Source: Sphaerisporangium corydalis (lineage in GTDB: Bacteria > Actinomycetota > Actinomycetes > Streptosporangiales > Streptosporangiaceae). From it: DNA of 64,000 nt. Numbering within the stretch: the stretch's first letter is position 1; every line of letters starts with the position of its first letter. The notes beneath the pieces are model-generated. The model was not told where the DNA came from. It did not search any database and saw nothing but the letters and a program-made list of their open reading frames with translations. Below are positions 16,287 through 25,769 of this stretch, in pieces. The stretch is from contig NZ_JANZYP010000042.1 of NCBI RefSeq assembly GCF_025506355.1, positions 23,164-87,163 of the forward strand, written 5' to 3'. The position numbers were made by a program, and so were the translations under genes.

Positions 16287-19200
16287 CGGTTCTCCCCTCC
16301 TTGGCGAACGGCGGCTCCATGAACATCGTGATGACCTCGTAGCCGTCGCCGACGGAGTTCGGCGTGAACAGGAAGTCGATGGTGCCGCCCTCGAAGGTGT
16401 CGATCCTGGTCGCGGTGGGCTCGGGCACGTCCGGCTCGCGTCCCGCCCGCCTGGCCTCCACCCACGTCTCGCGCGCCTCCTGCGCCACCCCCACGCTGCC
16501 GGCCAGGGGATCGAGCAGGTAGCCGACGCAGTACCGATGCCCGTCCGGCCCGAGCAGGTCGGCGATCGGCAGCGACACCCGGTCGGGACGAATGTCGGGG
16601 TCGACGTACATGTGGAGGGACTTCTGCACCTCCGGGTGCTCAAGCCCCCGGGCGAGCGCCGTGGCGAACGCGGTGAGGTCCGGGATGGACGTGGCCACGT
16701 CGGGGCAGCGGTGCCAGCGGTCGCCCCCGCGATACGCGTCGACCCCCCAGGCGCGCAGGACCGGGTCGGTCTGCGCGGGATCCTCCAGCCGGGTGGCGCG
16801 GCGATGAAGCGCGGCCTCGTCGACGTGCCCGGCGTGCCGCTCCAAGACGTGCGACCTGCCGAGGTCGAGGGCCGCGACGACGCGCTGGACGTCCGGGTGG
16901 AGGTTGCGCGCCGGGGCGAGCCACGGCCGCCTCTCGGCGTTGGCGGCGATGTACGCGACCGCGTCCCGCCTGGTCATCTCGGGGAGCCCGGCCTGGGTGG
17001 CGTCGAACCTCTCCAGCACCTCCCGGGGCGTGGGCCGCCCCTCACCGAGAGGAACGTCGAGCCGTTCGGCGAACCGCGGGGGCGGCGCGTCGCCGCCGAG
17101 GTCGAACGGCGCGATGCGGCGGGCCGCGTTGACCTGGACCGCCTCGTCGATCGCCTCCCGCAGGTGGTGGATCTCTCCCTCGTCGAGGCGGAAGATCCGG
17201 AGGTCGTCGACCGCCTGGCGGCGGAAGTCCGGGCTATCCAGAAGGTCCTTGATTATCCCGGCGACGGCCTGGCCGCGCCGCTCGGGCGGGGCGTCGAAGG
17301 CGTCGCCGATCCGCGCCGTCTCGGCGGGGGGAAGCTCGTGCTCGGAGACGAGCATCCTGTACGGGTGCACGATCGAGGCGCCCTCGTAGCTGGAGTCGGT
17401 GTCGAAGCGCGGTTCGATCACGCCCTTGAGCGTGAGCCGGATGGCGTCCCACTTGCGGCCGGCCTCCTGCGGGATGGCGACCTCGGTGCGCAGCCATCGG
17501 TGGAGCTCCTCGGTGTAGAACCGGCTCCGCCTCCAGTCCGCGTCGTCCCAGGAGTACCACTCCTCGGCCTTGAGCAGCACCCCGCGGCCGAGCCGCCGCG
17601 GCCACTCGGCGAGCTCCCCGCTCTCGACCAGCCGGTTGATCCGGTCGGCGGTCACCGCCACCTTCGCGGGGAGGTAGACGGCCACCGGCGCGCCCCTGCG
17701 GTTGGCCGGGTCGGGCAGGTCGGGGCCGTACAGCACGCGCCGCATCGCGTCCAGCGGCGGGGGAAGCCGGTCACGGGTCCCGCGGAACGCGGTCACCGGA
17801 CGGGCCGAGGTGTCGAAGTACGGATTGCCCTGCTCGTCGTGCACCGCTTCTGTGCGGCCGTACTGCCAGTCCGCCCAGTAGAGCTGCCAGCGGTTTCCCT
17901 TGTTGCCGTCGTGCTCACGGGCCTCGAAGTACACCGTCGGCACCCCGAGGACGGCAGGCATCTCCAGCACGCCGCTCTCCACGCCGATCTGCACGATGTC
18001 CCGCTCGGTGTTGAGCCGGTGGAAGAACAGCGCCTGCTCGGCGTGGTTCAGGCGCACGCCGTCGTTGCGCGCCGCGTCCCAGAACTTCACCAGGGTCGAG
18101 GAGTCGACGCCGTCCAGAACGCCTTCGCGATCCCACGCCTCGCGCAGCTCGGGGCGCCTGGCGAACAGGTCGTCCCCCACCAGGAGGATGTGCCGGTCGG
18201 GCTGTGACTCGCGCAGCGTCTCGATGGTCTGGCGGAGGATCTCCGGCCGGGTGTCCAGGTGCGGGCCGTGCCGGCCCCCCACCGGCTGTGCGCGGGTCTC
18301 CCTGACCCACAGCAGCGCGTACTTCTCCCGGCCCGTGCCCGTGCTCCGGGGCCGCTGCCTCTCGTTCGCCGCGTACACGCGCTCGGCCACCGCCTGGGCC
18401 CGCGCGTCGCGCGACCTCGCGGTCTCCCGGGTGCCGCGCATGCCGTCGACCATGGCCTGGCGCGCCTCGACCGGCGTCTCACGGACCCTGTCCAGCGCGA
18501 ACATGTGCGACCTGACCCAACGGGTCTCGCTGTAGTGCGACTCCTGCGCCGAGTCGGCGTGCGCCAGCCGGACGCGGTGCGGCTCGATGCCGTACTCGTC
18601 GATGAAGCGCCGCCGCATCGCGAGCGCGTCGCCGAGCGGCTGGGCGTGCAGGTCGACGAGGTCTCCGCTCAGCACGGTGGGGTCGACGCCGTGGATGGGC
18701 AGGCCCCGCAGCGCCCGCCGCACCGCCACGGCGTTGGCCTCGTCGGCGGTCATGCCCTCGGGGACGGCGTCCAGATGGGAGAAGTGCGTCTCGTTGGCCT
18801 CCCACTGGAAGGTGCCGAAGGTCCGATCCGGCATGTACGCGATCTCGACCGTGGTCTTCGGGTCGGCCATCAGCGCCGCGGCGTGGATGTAGACCTCGCC
18901 GCTCTGGTGGGTGTACAGGCGGAGGCTCTTGTTGTCCAGGTCGGAGATCCGGGTCGGTTCGTACCCGGAGGGGGCCATCAGCTCCTTGCGGACATAAGTG
19001 ATCTTCTCCCCGGTCGTCAGGTCGGTCCGTGCCTTGAGCGCGTCGAGCCGCGCTTCGAGGCCGCGCGGGTCATCCGGTCCCGACGAAAGCTCGTTCCACC
19101 GTGCGATCATGTCCCGCTCGGCGACCGCCTTGGACGGCGGCGCGTGCCCGGTGGCCTCGATCGGCCGCACCGGCCCCTCGGGCGCGACGTCGGCGGCGCG

Positions 19201-22200
19201 CGCCTGGTACGGGTGCGCCGTACCGGACACGCCGTCGGTGGACGCGGCAGGTGTGATTCCGGCCTCCGTGACCGTGAACTCCGGGCCGGGGAGCCGTTCC
19301 GGCGTCCGTTCGACCCATTGCCGGGTGGCGGGGTTCCAGTCCGCGTTCGGCGGGTCGTGCGCCAGGAGCGGGTCGAGGAAGGCCGAGGCCAGCGGTGTGG
19401 CCTCCAGCAGCGACAGGTACGGCATCCCGGGGGTGGTCGCGAGGTACTTCGCGATGGCCTTGCCCCAGTTAGGGTTGGGCAGCTCGAACCGGTCGGGCAC
19501 CTGCAGGTTCTCGCCCCATTCGATCCTCATCGCGAACTCGCCGCGCAGCATGGCGTGCGTGGCGGGCCCGTCCCAGGGGTGGTTCAGGGCGAGGAACAGC
19601 GTGTCGACCAGGTCCTGTGAGCGGTAGGGCAGATCACCGGACTTGCAACTGAACAGTCCCCCGCCCCTGGACACGCAGTCGAGGCACTTGGTGTCCAACG
19701 TCCTGATGCCGTGGGTGAACATACCCGAGATCTTGTGGGCGAGAGTGTCCTCCCTGGAGATGACGCGCAGGTCAGGTCGCTCGTGCGGGGAGCCGGTGCT
19801 CATGATGTGCTCGGGGAACGGGATGATCTCCGGCGTCTTCCAGAGCGGCCGGGCCGGCGGGACCAGGTCGACGCTCAGCTCCATGAGCGGCATGTCGCCG
19901 AGGAGTACGGTGTGCGCGATCCGCACCGCCTCGCCGTGCATCAGCGGGACCTCGGACTTCGGCTCGAACCTCAGATGGTCCCCAAGGTCGAGCCGCAGCG
20001 CCTCGGAGTACTCGGCGGCCATGCGTACGGGGTCGGTGTCGCCCTGCCGTACGAGGTCGATGTCGGTACTCGCCCGGCTGTCCGGGTGCCGGGCGAGCAG
20101 AGACTGCCCGCCCTTGAGCATCCAGCCGTCCGGGCTGGCGGAGAAGATCCGCGCGAGCGCGCGCTGGAGGGCGAACTGCTGCATGGCGTCCAGAGGCGTG
20201 GTGCCCTGGCGTTCAGCCTCGGCCCGCACCCGCCCACCAAGATCGCGCCAGAACTCGGAGAACGGAACACCCGCGGGACCGCCCCCGACCTGATGCCCGC
20301 CCGCGGGACCGAATCCGACCCCCGGCGAGCCGGCCCCGTCGTCCCCATCAGACCGCCCCTGACCGTCCCCATCGGATCCCGCCCGACCGTCGCCATCCCT
20401 GTCGGACCCCGGCTGACCATCACCATCCCTGTCGGACCTCGGCTGACGGTCGCCGTCCTCAGGGGCGCGCCGCCCGGGATCACGATCTCCGGAGAGCCCT
20501 TCGGGACGCCCACCGCCCACCGCCCGATCCTCGGGAACGCGCCGCCCGGGAACATCGTCACCGGAGTGACCTCCGGAAAGGGCGTCCGGACGCGCCCCGC
20601 CCGCCGCCCGGTCCGTCCAGTGCGCCGCCGCCCGATCCCCACCGTCCGCGGACGGGTGGGCGCGCGCGGGCAAGGACCCCTCGGAATGCGCCGTCTTGAC
20701 CGCTTCCGGGTGCGTGGCCAACGCCGTCGCCACCCCGTCCGGCGAGGTGGTCGCCGGGTGACCCGCCTGCTCGGCCCTCGGCCCGGGATGCGCGTCCTGG
20801 ACGTCCGGATCGCCCAACGCCTGCGCCACCTTGTTGTACGAGGGCTCTCCGGTCGCGGGCTCCCGCGACGAAGGCACGCGATCCGCGGACATGTTCCGGG
20901 CCACCGCACCGGGCCCGGCGAGTTCGGTCCTCACCTCGTCACGCGCGACCGCGGGCGCGCCGTCAGCGGCCAGGTCGACGCGCGCGCCGGCCGGACGCCC
21001 CCCGCCGGGCGGCAGGTCGTCCCTCGGCTCCGCCGGGCGTGCCTCCGCCTCCGGCGGCCCCGGCTTCCGTGTCCGGTCGGCGGCGGCCGGGTCGAGCGAG
21101 CCGGCCGGGTCGAGCGAGCCGGCCTGGCGGATCCGGTCGGCCGGCGCGAGGTCGCCGGTGAGGGGCTGCCGCGCGCCGCCCGAGCCCTGCTCGGGACGAC
21201 CCGCCACCTGGCCGTCCCCCGCGTCGGTGCGAACGGGTCCCCGCGGGTCGTGACCGGTGACCATCGTCCCGGCGCCGGGATCGTGGTCGCCGGCCGGCCG
21301 TACATGAGTGCCGGGCGGGACGGGCTCCCCGAGGGCGGGGCCGTGCGCACCGGCCGGGGAAGCCTGGGCGTCCAGGCCGGACAGCTCGGTATGGACGGGG
21401 ATCGACGCCCCCGGAGAGGCCTGGGCGTGACCGGCGGCAGGGTGGACGTGGCCTGCCATGGTCTGCCCCGAGGACACCTCCCCCCGCGTCCCGGGGACGG
21501 CGAACCCTTCGGCGGTGCTGGAGCCGTGGAGGGCGTTCGTGGCCTCGGCGTGGACGCCCATGCCGACGGCCATCAGCAGGTTCTCACCCCACCTGATCTC
21601 GTGCCAGTTGACGTTCCCGTGGTTCTGCAGCGCGTTCCCGCCGACGTCGGTGCTGATGTTGACGGTGGCGTTCACACCCGTGTGCAGGGCCAGACGACCC
21701 GGGGTGGAGTCGGTGAACACCGCCGCGAGGGAGCTGCCGTTCGTGGCGGCGTCACCCATCACGCGGTACATCGCGCCGGTCATCCCGCCGCCGGCCGCAC
21801 CGAGCGCCACCGATTCGTTGAACGCGCGGGCGTCGAAACCCTCCTGCAGGCCGTACCAGTGGCGGCTGCCCTGGACGACGAGGTTCAGACCGCCGACGTA
21901 GACGGCGCCGGCCGCGGCGGCGCGGGCCTCGGCCGTGCGCAGCATCGCCGACAGGTTCAGCCCGGCGACGCGGGTCTCGGTCAACGCGGTGAGCTGCGCG
22001 GCGGGTCCGGCGGGGGTCGGGGCGAAGATGCGCGCGACCGCCCACAGGCCGAACAGATAAACCGTCGACAGGTAGAACTGCGCCTTGGCCGACTTGATCT
22101 CGTTCGCCAGGGAGCGGCAGAAGGCGGCGAGGCCCTTGCACGCGGCCAGGGCGTCGGCGAGATACCCGCCACCGGCGTTGGCCAGCGCGGCGAACGAGTT

Positions 22201-22854
22201 GCCGAACGCCTCGATGTCGGCCCCGGCGTTCTCGGTGGAGATCCGCGAGGCGTGCCCCGCGGCGCTGTCGGTCACCTCTTCGATGACCTGGGCCATCCGG
22301 TCGAAGGCCGCCGCCACGCGCTCCATGCCCATCGAGTCACCGTCGGGCATCCTGCAGTTGACGGTTATCAGCTGCAGGAACGGCTCGACCTCGTGGTACC
22401 AGGCCGGCGGCGGGTCGTCGCGCACCAGGTGATCGGCCTCGGGCCCGGCCACCCGCCGGATCGTGGACGCCTCGCCGGAGGCCACCCTGTCCCCGTCGAG
22501 ATCGAAGCGGGGGTTGTCGCCGGACTCGACCTGCGCCCAGCGCTGTGCCATGCGGACCGCTCCGACCGCGTGCCCCCGCAGGGCCAGCGCGAGCTGTGCG
22601 ATGCCGTCGAGCAGCTCGTCGCGCGCCTCCCGGAACCCGATGCCCTCGGCCGATCCGTCGAAGAAGGCCCGCCCGAGCTCGTCGTTACCCCAGGGCGACC
22701 CCTCCGCGTTCAGCGCACTGACCAGCCCGACCAGGCCGGCCGTCAGCACCAGTCCCGCGTCGGCGATCACCTCGGCGGCCGCCGTGATCTTGTTCGGATA
22801 GACCTCTACGTACCCCACGCGCCGGCCGTAGCCGTCAACCCCCCGAATAGCCAA
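16279..22854 (-). CDS. Giant polymorphic toxin: WXG100-like N-terminus, AbiEii-like nucleotidyltransferase, GT-like region, RNase A-like C-terminus
   Basis: A 2191-residue protein. Residues ~1-450 are a helical WXG100-like/CpnT-type secretion module. Residues ~460-850 are a Pro/Gly/Asp-rich linker with repeats of the SDRDGDGQPG kind. Residues ~860-1160 match AbiEii/DUF1814 nucleotidyltransferases: WMLKGGQSLLARH, STDIDLV, DTLAHKISGMF, RSQDLVDT, with a Cys-rich insert in between. Residues ~1500-1680 look like a GT-B glycosyltransferase half (KYALLWVRETRA; HILLVGDD; IGVESGVLEMPAVLGVPTVY). Residues ~2000-2191 resemble the CdiA-CT RNase A domain (SHVLERHAGHVDEAALHRR; CPDVATSIPDLTAF; GTIDFLFTPNS...YEVITMF). 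The start is the TTG at 22854 with AGGGGGA upstream; a GTG 13 codons later is possible. Export by an ESX-type system is inferred; none is in the window. Confidence 0.85.
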   Translation of the reverse strand: MAIRGVDGYGRRVGYVEVYPNKITAAAEVIADAGLVLTAGLVGLVSALNAEGSPWGNDELGRAFFDGSAEGIGFREARDELLDGIAQLALALRGHAVGAVRMAQRWAQVESGDNPRFDLDGDRVASGEASTIRRVAGPEADHLVRDDPPPAWYHEVEPFLQLITVNCRMPDGDSMGMERVAAAFDRMAQVIEEVTDSAAGHASRISTENAGADIEAFGNSFAALANAGGGYLADALAACKGLAAFCRSLANEIKSAKAQFYLSTVYLFGLWAVARIFAPTPAGPAAQLTALTETRVAGLNLSAMLRTAEARAAAAGAVYVGGLNLVVQGSRHWYGLQEGFDARAFNESVALGAAGGGMTGAMYRVMGDAATNGSSLAAVFTDSTPGRLALHTGVNATVNISTDVGGNALQNHGNVNWHEIRWGENLLMAVGMGVHAEATNALHGSSTAEGFAVPGTRGEVSSGQTMAGHVHPAAGHAQASPGASIPVHTELSGLDAQASPAGAHGPALGEPVPPGTHVRPAGDHDPGAGTMVTGHDPRGPVRTDAGDGQVAGRPEQGSGGARQPLTGDLAPADRIRQAGSLDPAGSLDPAAADRTRKPGPPEAEARPAEPRDDLPPGGGRPAGARVDLAADGAPAVARDEVRTELAGPGAVARNMSADRVPSSREPATGEPSYNKVAQALGDPDVQDAHPGPRAEQAGHPATTSPDGVATALATHPEAVKTAHSEGSLPARAHPSADGGDRAAAHWTDRAAGGARPDALSGGHSGDDVPGRRVPEDRAVGGGRPEGLSGDRDPGRRAPEDGDRQPRSDRDGDGQPGSDRDGDGRAGSDGDGQGRSDGDDGAGSPGVGFGPAGGHQVGGGPAGVPFSEFWRDLGGRVRAEAERQGTTPLDAMQQFALQRALARIFSASPDGWMLKGGQSLLARHPDSRASTDIDLVRQGDTDPVRMAAEYSEALRLDLGDHLRFEPKSEVPLMHGEAVRIAHTVLLGDMPLMELSVDLVPPARPLWKTPEIIPFPEHIMSTGSPHERPDLRVISREDTLAHKISGMFTHGIRTLDTKCLDCVSRGGGLFSCKSGDLPYRSQDLVDTLFLALNHPWDGPATHAMLRGEFAMRIEWGENLQVPDRFELPNPNWGKAIAKYLATTPGMPYLSLLEATPLASAFLDPLLAHDPPNADWNPATRQWVERTPERLPGPEFTVTEAGITPAASTDGVSGTAHPYQARAADVAPEGPVRPIEATGHAPPSKAVAERDMIARWNELSSGPDDPRGLEARLDALKARTDLTTGEKITYVRKELMAPSGYEPTRISDLDNKSLRLYTHQSGEVYIHAAALMADPKTTVEIAYMPDRTFGTFQWEANETHFSHLDAVPEGMTADEANAVAVRRALRGLPIHGVDPTVLSGDLVDLHAQPLGDALAMRRRFIDEYGIEPHRVRLAHADSAQESHYSETRWVRSHMFALDRVRETPVEARQAMVDGMRGTRETARSRDARAQAVAERVYAANERQRPRSTGTGREKYALLWVRETRAQPVGGRHGPHLDTRPEILRQTIETLRESQPDRHILLVGDDLFARRPELREAWDREGVLDGVDSSTLVKFWDAARNDGVRLNHAEQALFFHRLNTERDIVQIGVESGVLEMPAVLGVPTVYFEAREHDGNKGNRWQLYWADWQYGRTEAVHDEQGNPYFDTSARPVTAFRGTRDRLPPPLDAMRRVLYGPDLPDPANRRGAPVAVYLPAKVAVTADRINRLVESGELAEWPRRLGRGVLLKAEEWYSWDDADWRRSRFYTEELHRWLRTEVAIPQEAGRKWDAIRLTLKGVIEPRFDTDSSYEGASIVHPYRMLVSEHELPPAETARIGDAFDAPPERRGQAVAGIIKDLLDSPDFRRQAVDDLRIFRLDEGEIHHLREAIDEAVQVNAARRIAPFDLGGDAPPPRFAERLDVPLGEGRPTPREVLERFDATQAGLPEMTRRDAVAYIAANAERRPWLAPARNLHPDVQRVVAALDLGRSHVLERHAGHVDEAALHRRATRLEDPAQTDPVLRAWGVDAYRGGDRWHRCPDVATSIPDLTAFATALARGLEHPEVQKSLHMYVDPDIRPDRVSLPIADLLGPDGHRYCVGYLLDPLAGSVGVAQEARETWVEARRAGREPDVPEPTATRIDTFEGGTIDFLFTPNSVGDGYEVITMFMEPPFAKEGRTDG

Positions 22855-22864
22855 CTTTCCCCCT

Positions 22865-22889
22865 GTTGATCGTCAATATTACGATCAAC
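22865..22889 (-). promoter_or_regulatory. Perfect 9-bp inverted repeat upstream of the giant toxin
   Basis: Arms GTTGATCGT (22865-22873) and ACGATCAAC (22881-22889) flank an AT-rich seven-base spacer that itself contains AATATT. The repeat ends ten bases before the toxin start codon and lies between it and the coiled-coil gene, so it is a good operator candidate. The AT-rich centre stands out in high-GC DNA. Confidence 0.5.
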
Positions 22890-22930
22890 GAACCGTGCCC
22901 CCGCACAGCCCCTCGCCCCCACACGCCTCG

Positions 22931-23869
22931 CTAATCGCTCAGTAGCCCCTCTCGCCTTGCCAGCAGCCGCGCACGCTCGGCGGACAGCGCGGTGTGGCGG
23001 TCCCGCACACACGCGTTCATGTTCCGGACCCATCCGGCCGTCTTCACGACCTCAGCCCGGCTGCGCTCAATCCGGTCATGCCTGATCACATCGGTGATGA
23101 TGTTGTCGAAGAAGACGTCGGCGAACCACCGCGTGTCGATCTGGGGCAGGCGAGCACGTGCCGAGATGCCGACGTCCGCCAGTTCACGGGAGAAGACGTC
23201 CAGGGCCCGCTGGGCCCCCCAGGCCGCCTGGTCGGCGCTGCCCAGCCGGTCGTGCTCGATCGAATCGGCGATCAGGCCGCCGCCGAAGACATCCCAGGTG
23301 GACGCGCCCAGGGCCGAGTCCAAATAGTGCAGCACGCCACCGATGGCGTTATGAGCGACCTGCCCGGCGTGGTGGGCCTGCCTGTGCTCAAGCTCTCCCG
23401 CCGTCACGCGGTCAAGGGCGGCGCCGATGTCGGCCAGCTCTCTGGAACGGGGATCACCGTCGCCGATGAGTCGCCGTTCCTTCTCGGCCAGCAGCCCGGC
23501 GTATTCAGCCGGAGCCGTCGCGAGCCCGGCCAGCTCCGCCTCGGCCGCCCGCGCGTCCGCCTCGAGCCGGGCCAGCCTGGCCCGATGGCCGTCGACACGC
23601 TGCCGGGCGACGGCCACCTCGACGCGCTCACGAGCCAGATGCTCCTCGCGAACGCCCAGCAGGCGAGCCAGCATGGCGGACACCCCGCTCTCCAAACGGG
23701 CGACGTCCTTTTTCTCCTTGGTCAACTCCAGCTCCAGGCCCGCCAGAGCGTGCTGGGCTCCCCTGATCTGCTCATCGGTGACTTTCCGCAGCCGCCGCAG
23801 ATGGTCGGCCCGGTGTGTCCTGGCGGCCGCGTCACGCAACCGCCCGTCAAGTTCTGATGAACTGGTCAC
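22931..23869 (-). CDS. Coiled-coil hypothetical protein
   Basis: A 312-residue soluble protein starting at a GTG. Residues ~15-150 are heptad-rich, Arg/Glu/Ala coiled coil. Two related short segments follow in the second half: DVFGGGLIADSIEHDRL and FADVFFDNIITDVIRHDRI. A final coiled segment contains VRNMNACVRDRHTAL. No enzyme motif is visible and I do not recognise the family. It lies 76 bases upstream of the giant toxin on the same strand and could share its promoter, so a link to the toxin is possible but unproven. Confidence 0.75.
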   Translation of the reverse strand: MTSSSELDGRLRDAAARTHRADHLRRLRKVTDEQIRGAQHALAGLELELTKEKKDVARLESGVSAMLARLLGVREEHLARERVEVAVARQRVDGHRARLARLEADARAAEAELAGLATAPAEYAGLLAEKERRLIGDGDPRSRELADIGAALDRVTAGELEHRQAHHAGQVAHNAIGGVLHYLDSALGASTWDVFGGGLIADSIEHDRLGSADQAAWGAQRALDVFSRELADVGISARARLPQIDTRWFADVFFDNIITDVIRHDRIERSRAEVVKTAGWVRNMNACVRDRHTALSAERARLLARREGLLSD

Positions 23870-24119
23870 ATTTCAAATGACGAACAAGACACTCCCGACG
23901 TTCCACCCGACCCCCATGGACAAAAGCGCCCCGGCCATGATCGGCCCTGGCCGTGGAAACGAGCCACGTGCGCCGTACGACCATATTTCGGCATTAGGTC
24001 GACAACGATCTACGAAGGATCTCCCCAGGGCACACGGCAGTCTCTCGCGAGGTACATACCCTTAGAGGATTGTTCCCCGTTTGGGCGGGCTGGACAGGTG
24101 GGGGGTAAGGGGGGCCGCC

Positions 24120-25769
24120 GTGACAGACAGCGATGGCCTGGATTACTGGGCGAGGTACGGGTTCAGCGAGGAACTCGTCAGAGCTCTGTTCCATGGTCTG
24201 CGCGTGGGTCTGTACGTGGTCGGCCCTACGGGGAAGGTCCTCCTGGTCAATCCGTATGCCGAGAGGCTGCTTGATCGTCCCGCACGGCAGTTGATCGGGG
24301 CCGACCCCCACGACCTGCTGCACCGCAACCCCGACGGCAGCCCGATCCCCCGGGGGGATTGCCAGATTCTGGCCGCGTTCGCCGAGGGGGTGTACGTCCG
24401 CAGCGATGAGGCGTGGTTCACCCGCGGATCCGGAGGCCTGCTCCCAGTGGGCGTGATGGCGGCCCCGCTCCCGTTGGGCGGGGAGGAAACGGGCTCGGTG
24501 GTCCTGTTCTACGACCTGTCGCGGCACAAGGCCGTGGAACACGAGCAGGCGGCCGCCCTCGCGGCACTGGAGAAGCTGACCGACCGGTTGTCGCTGATGG
24601 CCGAGACCAGTACCGTGCTGGCCTCCACCCTGAAGGTGGACGAGGCGCTGCGGCGGCTGTCTCGCCTGGTGGTGCCCCGACTGGCCGACTGGGCGATGAT
24701 CGACCTGCTCGGCCCCAGCGGCGACGGGGTGGACCGGGTGGCGGTCGTGGTAAGACAGGACCGGGACGGTGTCGAGTGCGAGCAGTGGGAGGGGCCGCTT
24801 CCGGCCTTTCCTGAGACCTCCCAGGAGCCGATGGCGCGGGTGCTGCGCGGCGGCCCCGCGGTGCTGTTCGGCCCTGAGGAACTGGCCGAGCGAATGGAAC
24901 AGGAGGAGTGCGGCATCCAGCGGCGGCGGCCTTATCAGGAGTTGGGTGCCCATTCGGTCATCGTCGCGCCGCTGCGTACGCCGCGCCGGGTGCTGGGTGC
25001 GCTCACCCTGGCCCGTTATGAGACCTCCCTGTCGTACGACTCCGCCGACCTGTCCCTTGTCGGCGACATCGCCAGCCGGGCCGGGCTCGCGGTGGACAAC
25101 GCCAACATGTTCGAGGAGCAACGCCGGTTCGCCTCCTCCGCCTCTCACGAACTCAGAACGCCGCTCGCCGGCCTCCGCGCCCGGCTCGAGGAGGCGGTGC
25201 TCTACCCCACCGACATCGATCCGCAGGAGACCATCAGGGAGGCGCTGGCGGTCACCGATCGCCTGGAGACGATCGTCGACGACCTGCTGGTGCTGGCTCG
25301 GCTCCACGCCGGGGAGCCGACCGCGTACGAGCCGATCGACGTCGGCGCGCTGGTGGTACGAGAGGTGGCGGCCACGGCGGGTCGCGTGCCGCTCCACGTC
25401 GACGCGGGCCGGGACGTGAACGTCCTCGGCAACCGGATCCAGCTCATCCGTGTCATCGACAACCTCCTGGTCAACGCCCGGCGGCACGCGGACACAAAGG
25501 TCGAGGTGACCGTGGCACGAGCGAAGGGCTCGGCCGCCATCACCGTGTGCGACGACGGCGCCGGAATCGCGCCGCAGGACCGGGAGTACGTCTTCGAGCG
25601 CTTCGTCCGCCTGGACGAGGGCCGACGCAGGGAACCGGGCGGCAGCGGCCTCGGCCTGGCCATCTCCCGCGACATAGCCCACGCCCACAACGGCACCCTC
25701 ACCATCGAAGACTCCCTCCACGGCGCCCGCTTCGTCCTCCGCCTCCCCCTAACAAACAAACGCCCATAG
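24120..25769 (+). CDS. PAS/GAF-containing histidine kinase
   Basis: A 549-residue kinase without clear membrane spans. A PAS-like domain (residues ~15-125; GLYVVGPTGKVLLVNPYAER) is followed by a GAF domain (~155-330; SLVGDIASRAGLAVDNANMF), HisKA (RRFASSASHELRTPLAGL) and HATPase_c (NLLVNARRHA; VCDDGAGIA; GGSGLGLAISRDIAHAH). The GTG at 24120 follows an AAGGGGGG stretch; an in-frame TTG lies at 24081. No response regulator is adjacent, so it is an orphan whose partner lies elsewhere. It is divergent from the coiled-coil gene. Confidence 0.9.
   Translation: MTDSDGLDYWARYGFSEELVRALFHGLRVGLYVVGPTGKVLLVNPYAERLLDRPARQLIGADPHDLLHRNPDGSPIPRGDCQILAAFAEGVYVRSDEAWFTRGSGGLLPVGVMAAPLPLGGEETGSVVLFYDLSRHKAVEHEQAAALAALEKLTDRLSLMAETSTVLASTLKVDEALRRLSRLVVPRLADWAMIDLLGPSGDGVDRVAVVVRQDRDGVECEQWEGPLPAFPETSQEPMARVLRGGPAVLFGPEELAERMEQEECGIQRRRPYQELGAHSVIVAPLRTPRRVLGALTLARYETSLSYDSADLSLVGDIASRAGLAVDNANMFEEQRRFASSASHELRTPLAGLRARLEEAVLYPTDIDPQETIREALAVTDRLETIVDDLLVLARLHAGEPTAYEPIDVGALVVREVAATAGRVPLHVDAGRDVNVLGNRIQLIRVIDNLLVNARRHADTKVEVTVARAKGSAAITVCDDGAGIAPQDREYVFERFVRLDEGRRREPGGSGLGLAISRDIAHAHNGTLTIEDSLHGARFVLRLPLTNKRP

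Noticed and set aside
19711..22869. A 1052-codon open frame on the plus strand
   Set aside because: It is antisense to the giant toxin gene, rich in Arg/Gly/Pro, has no ribosome site, and arises from the high-GC codon bias of the real gene. The same holds for 16225-18207 and 18259-19620.
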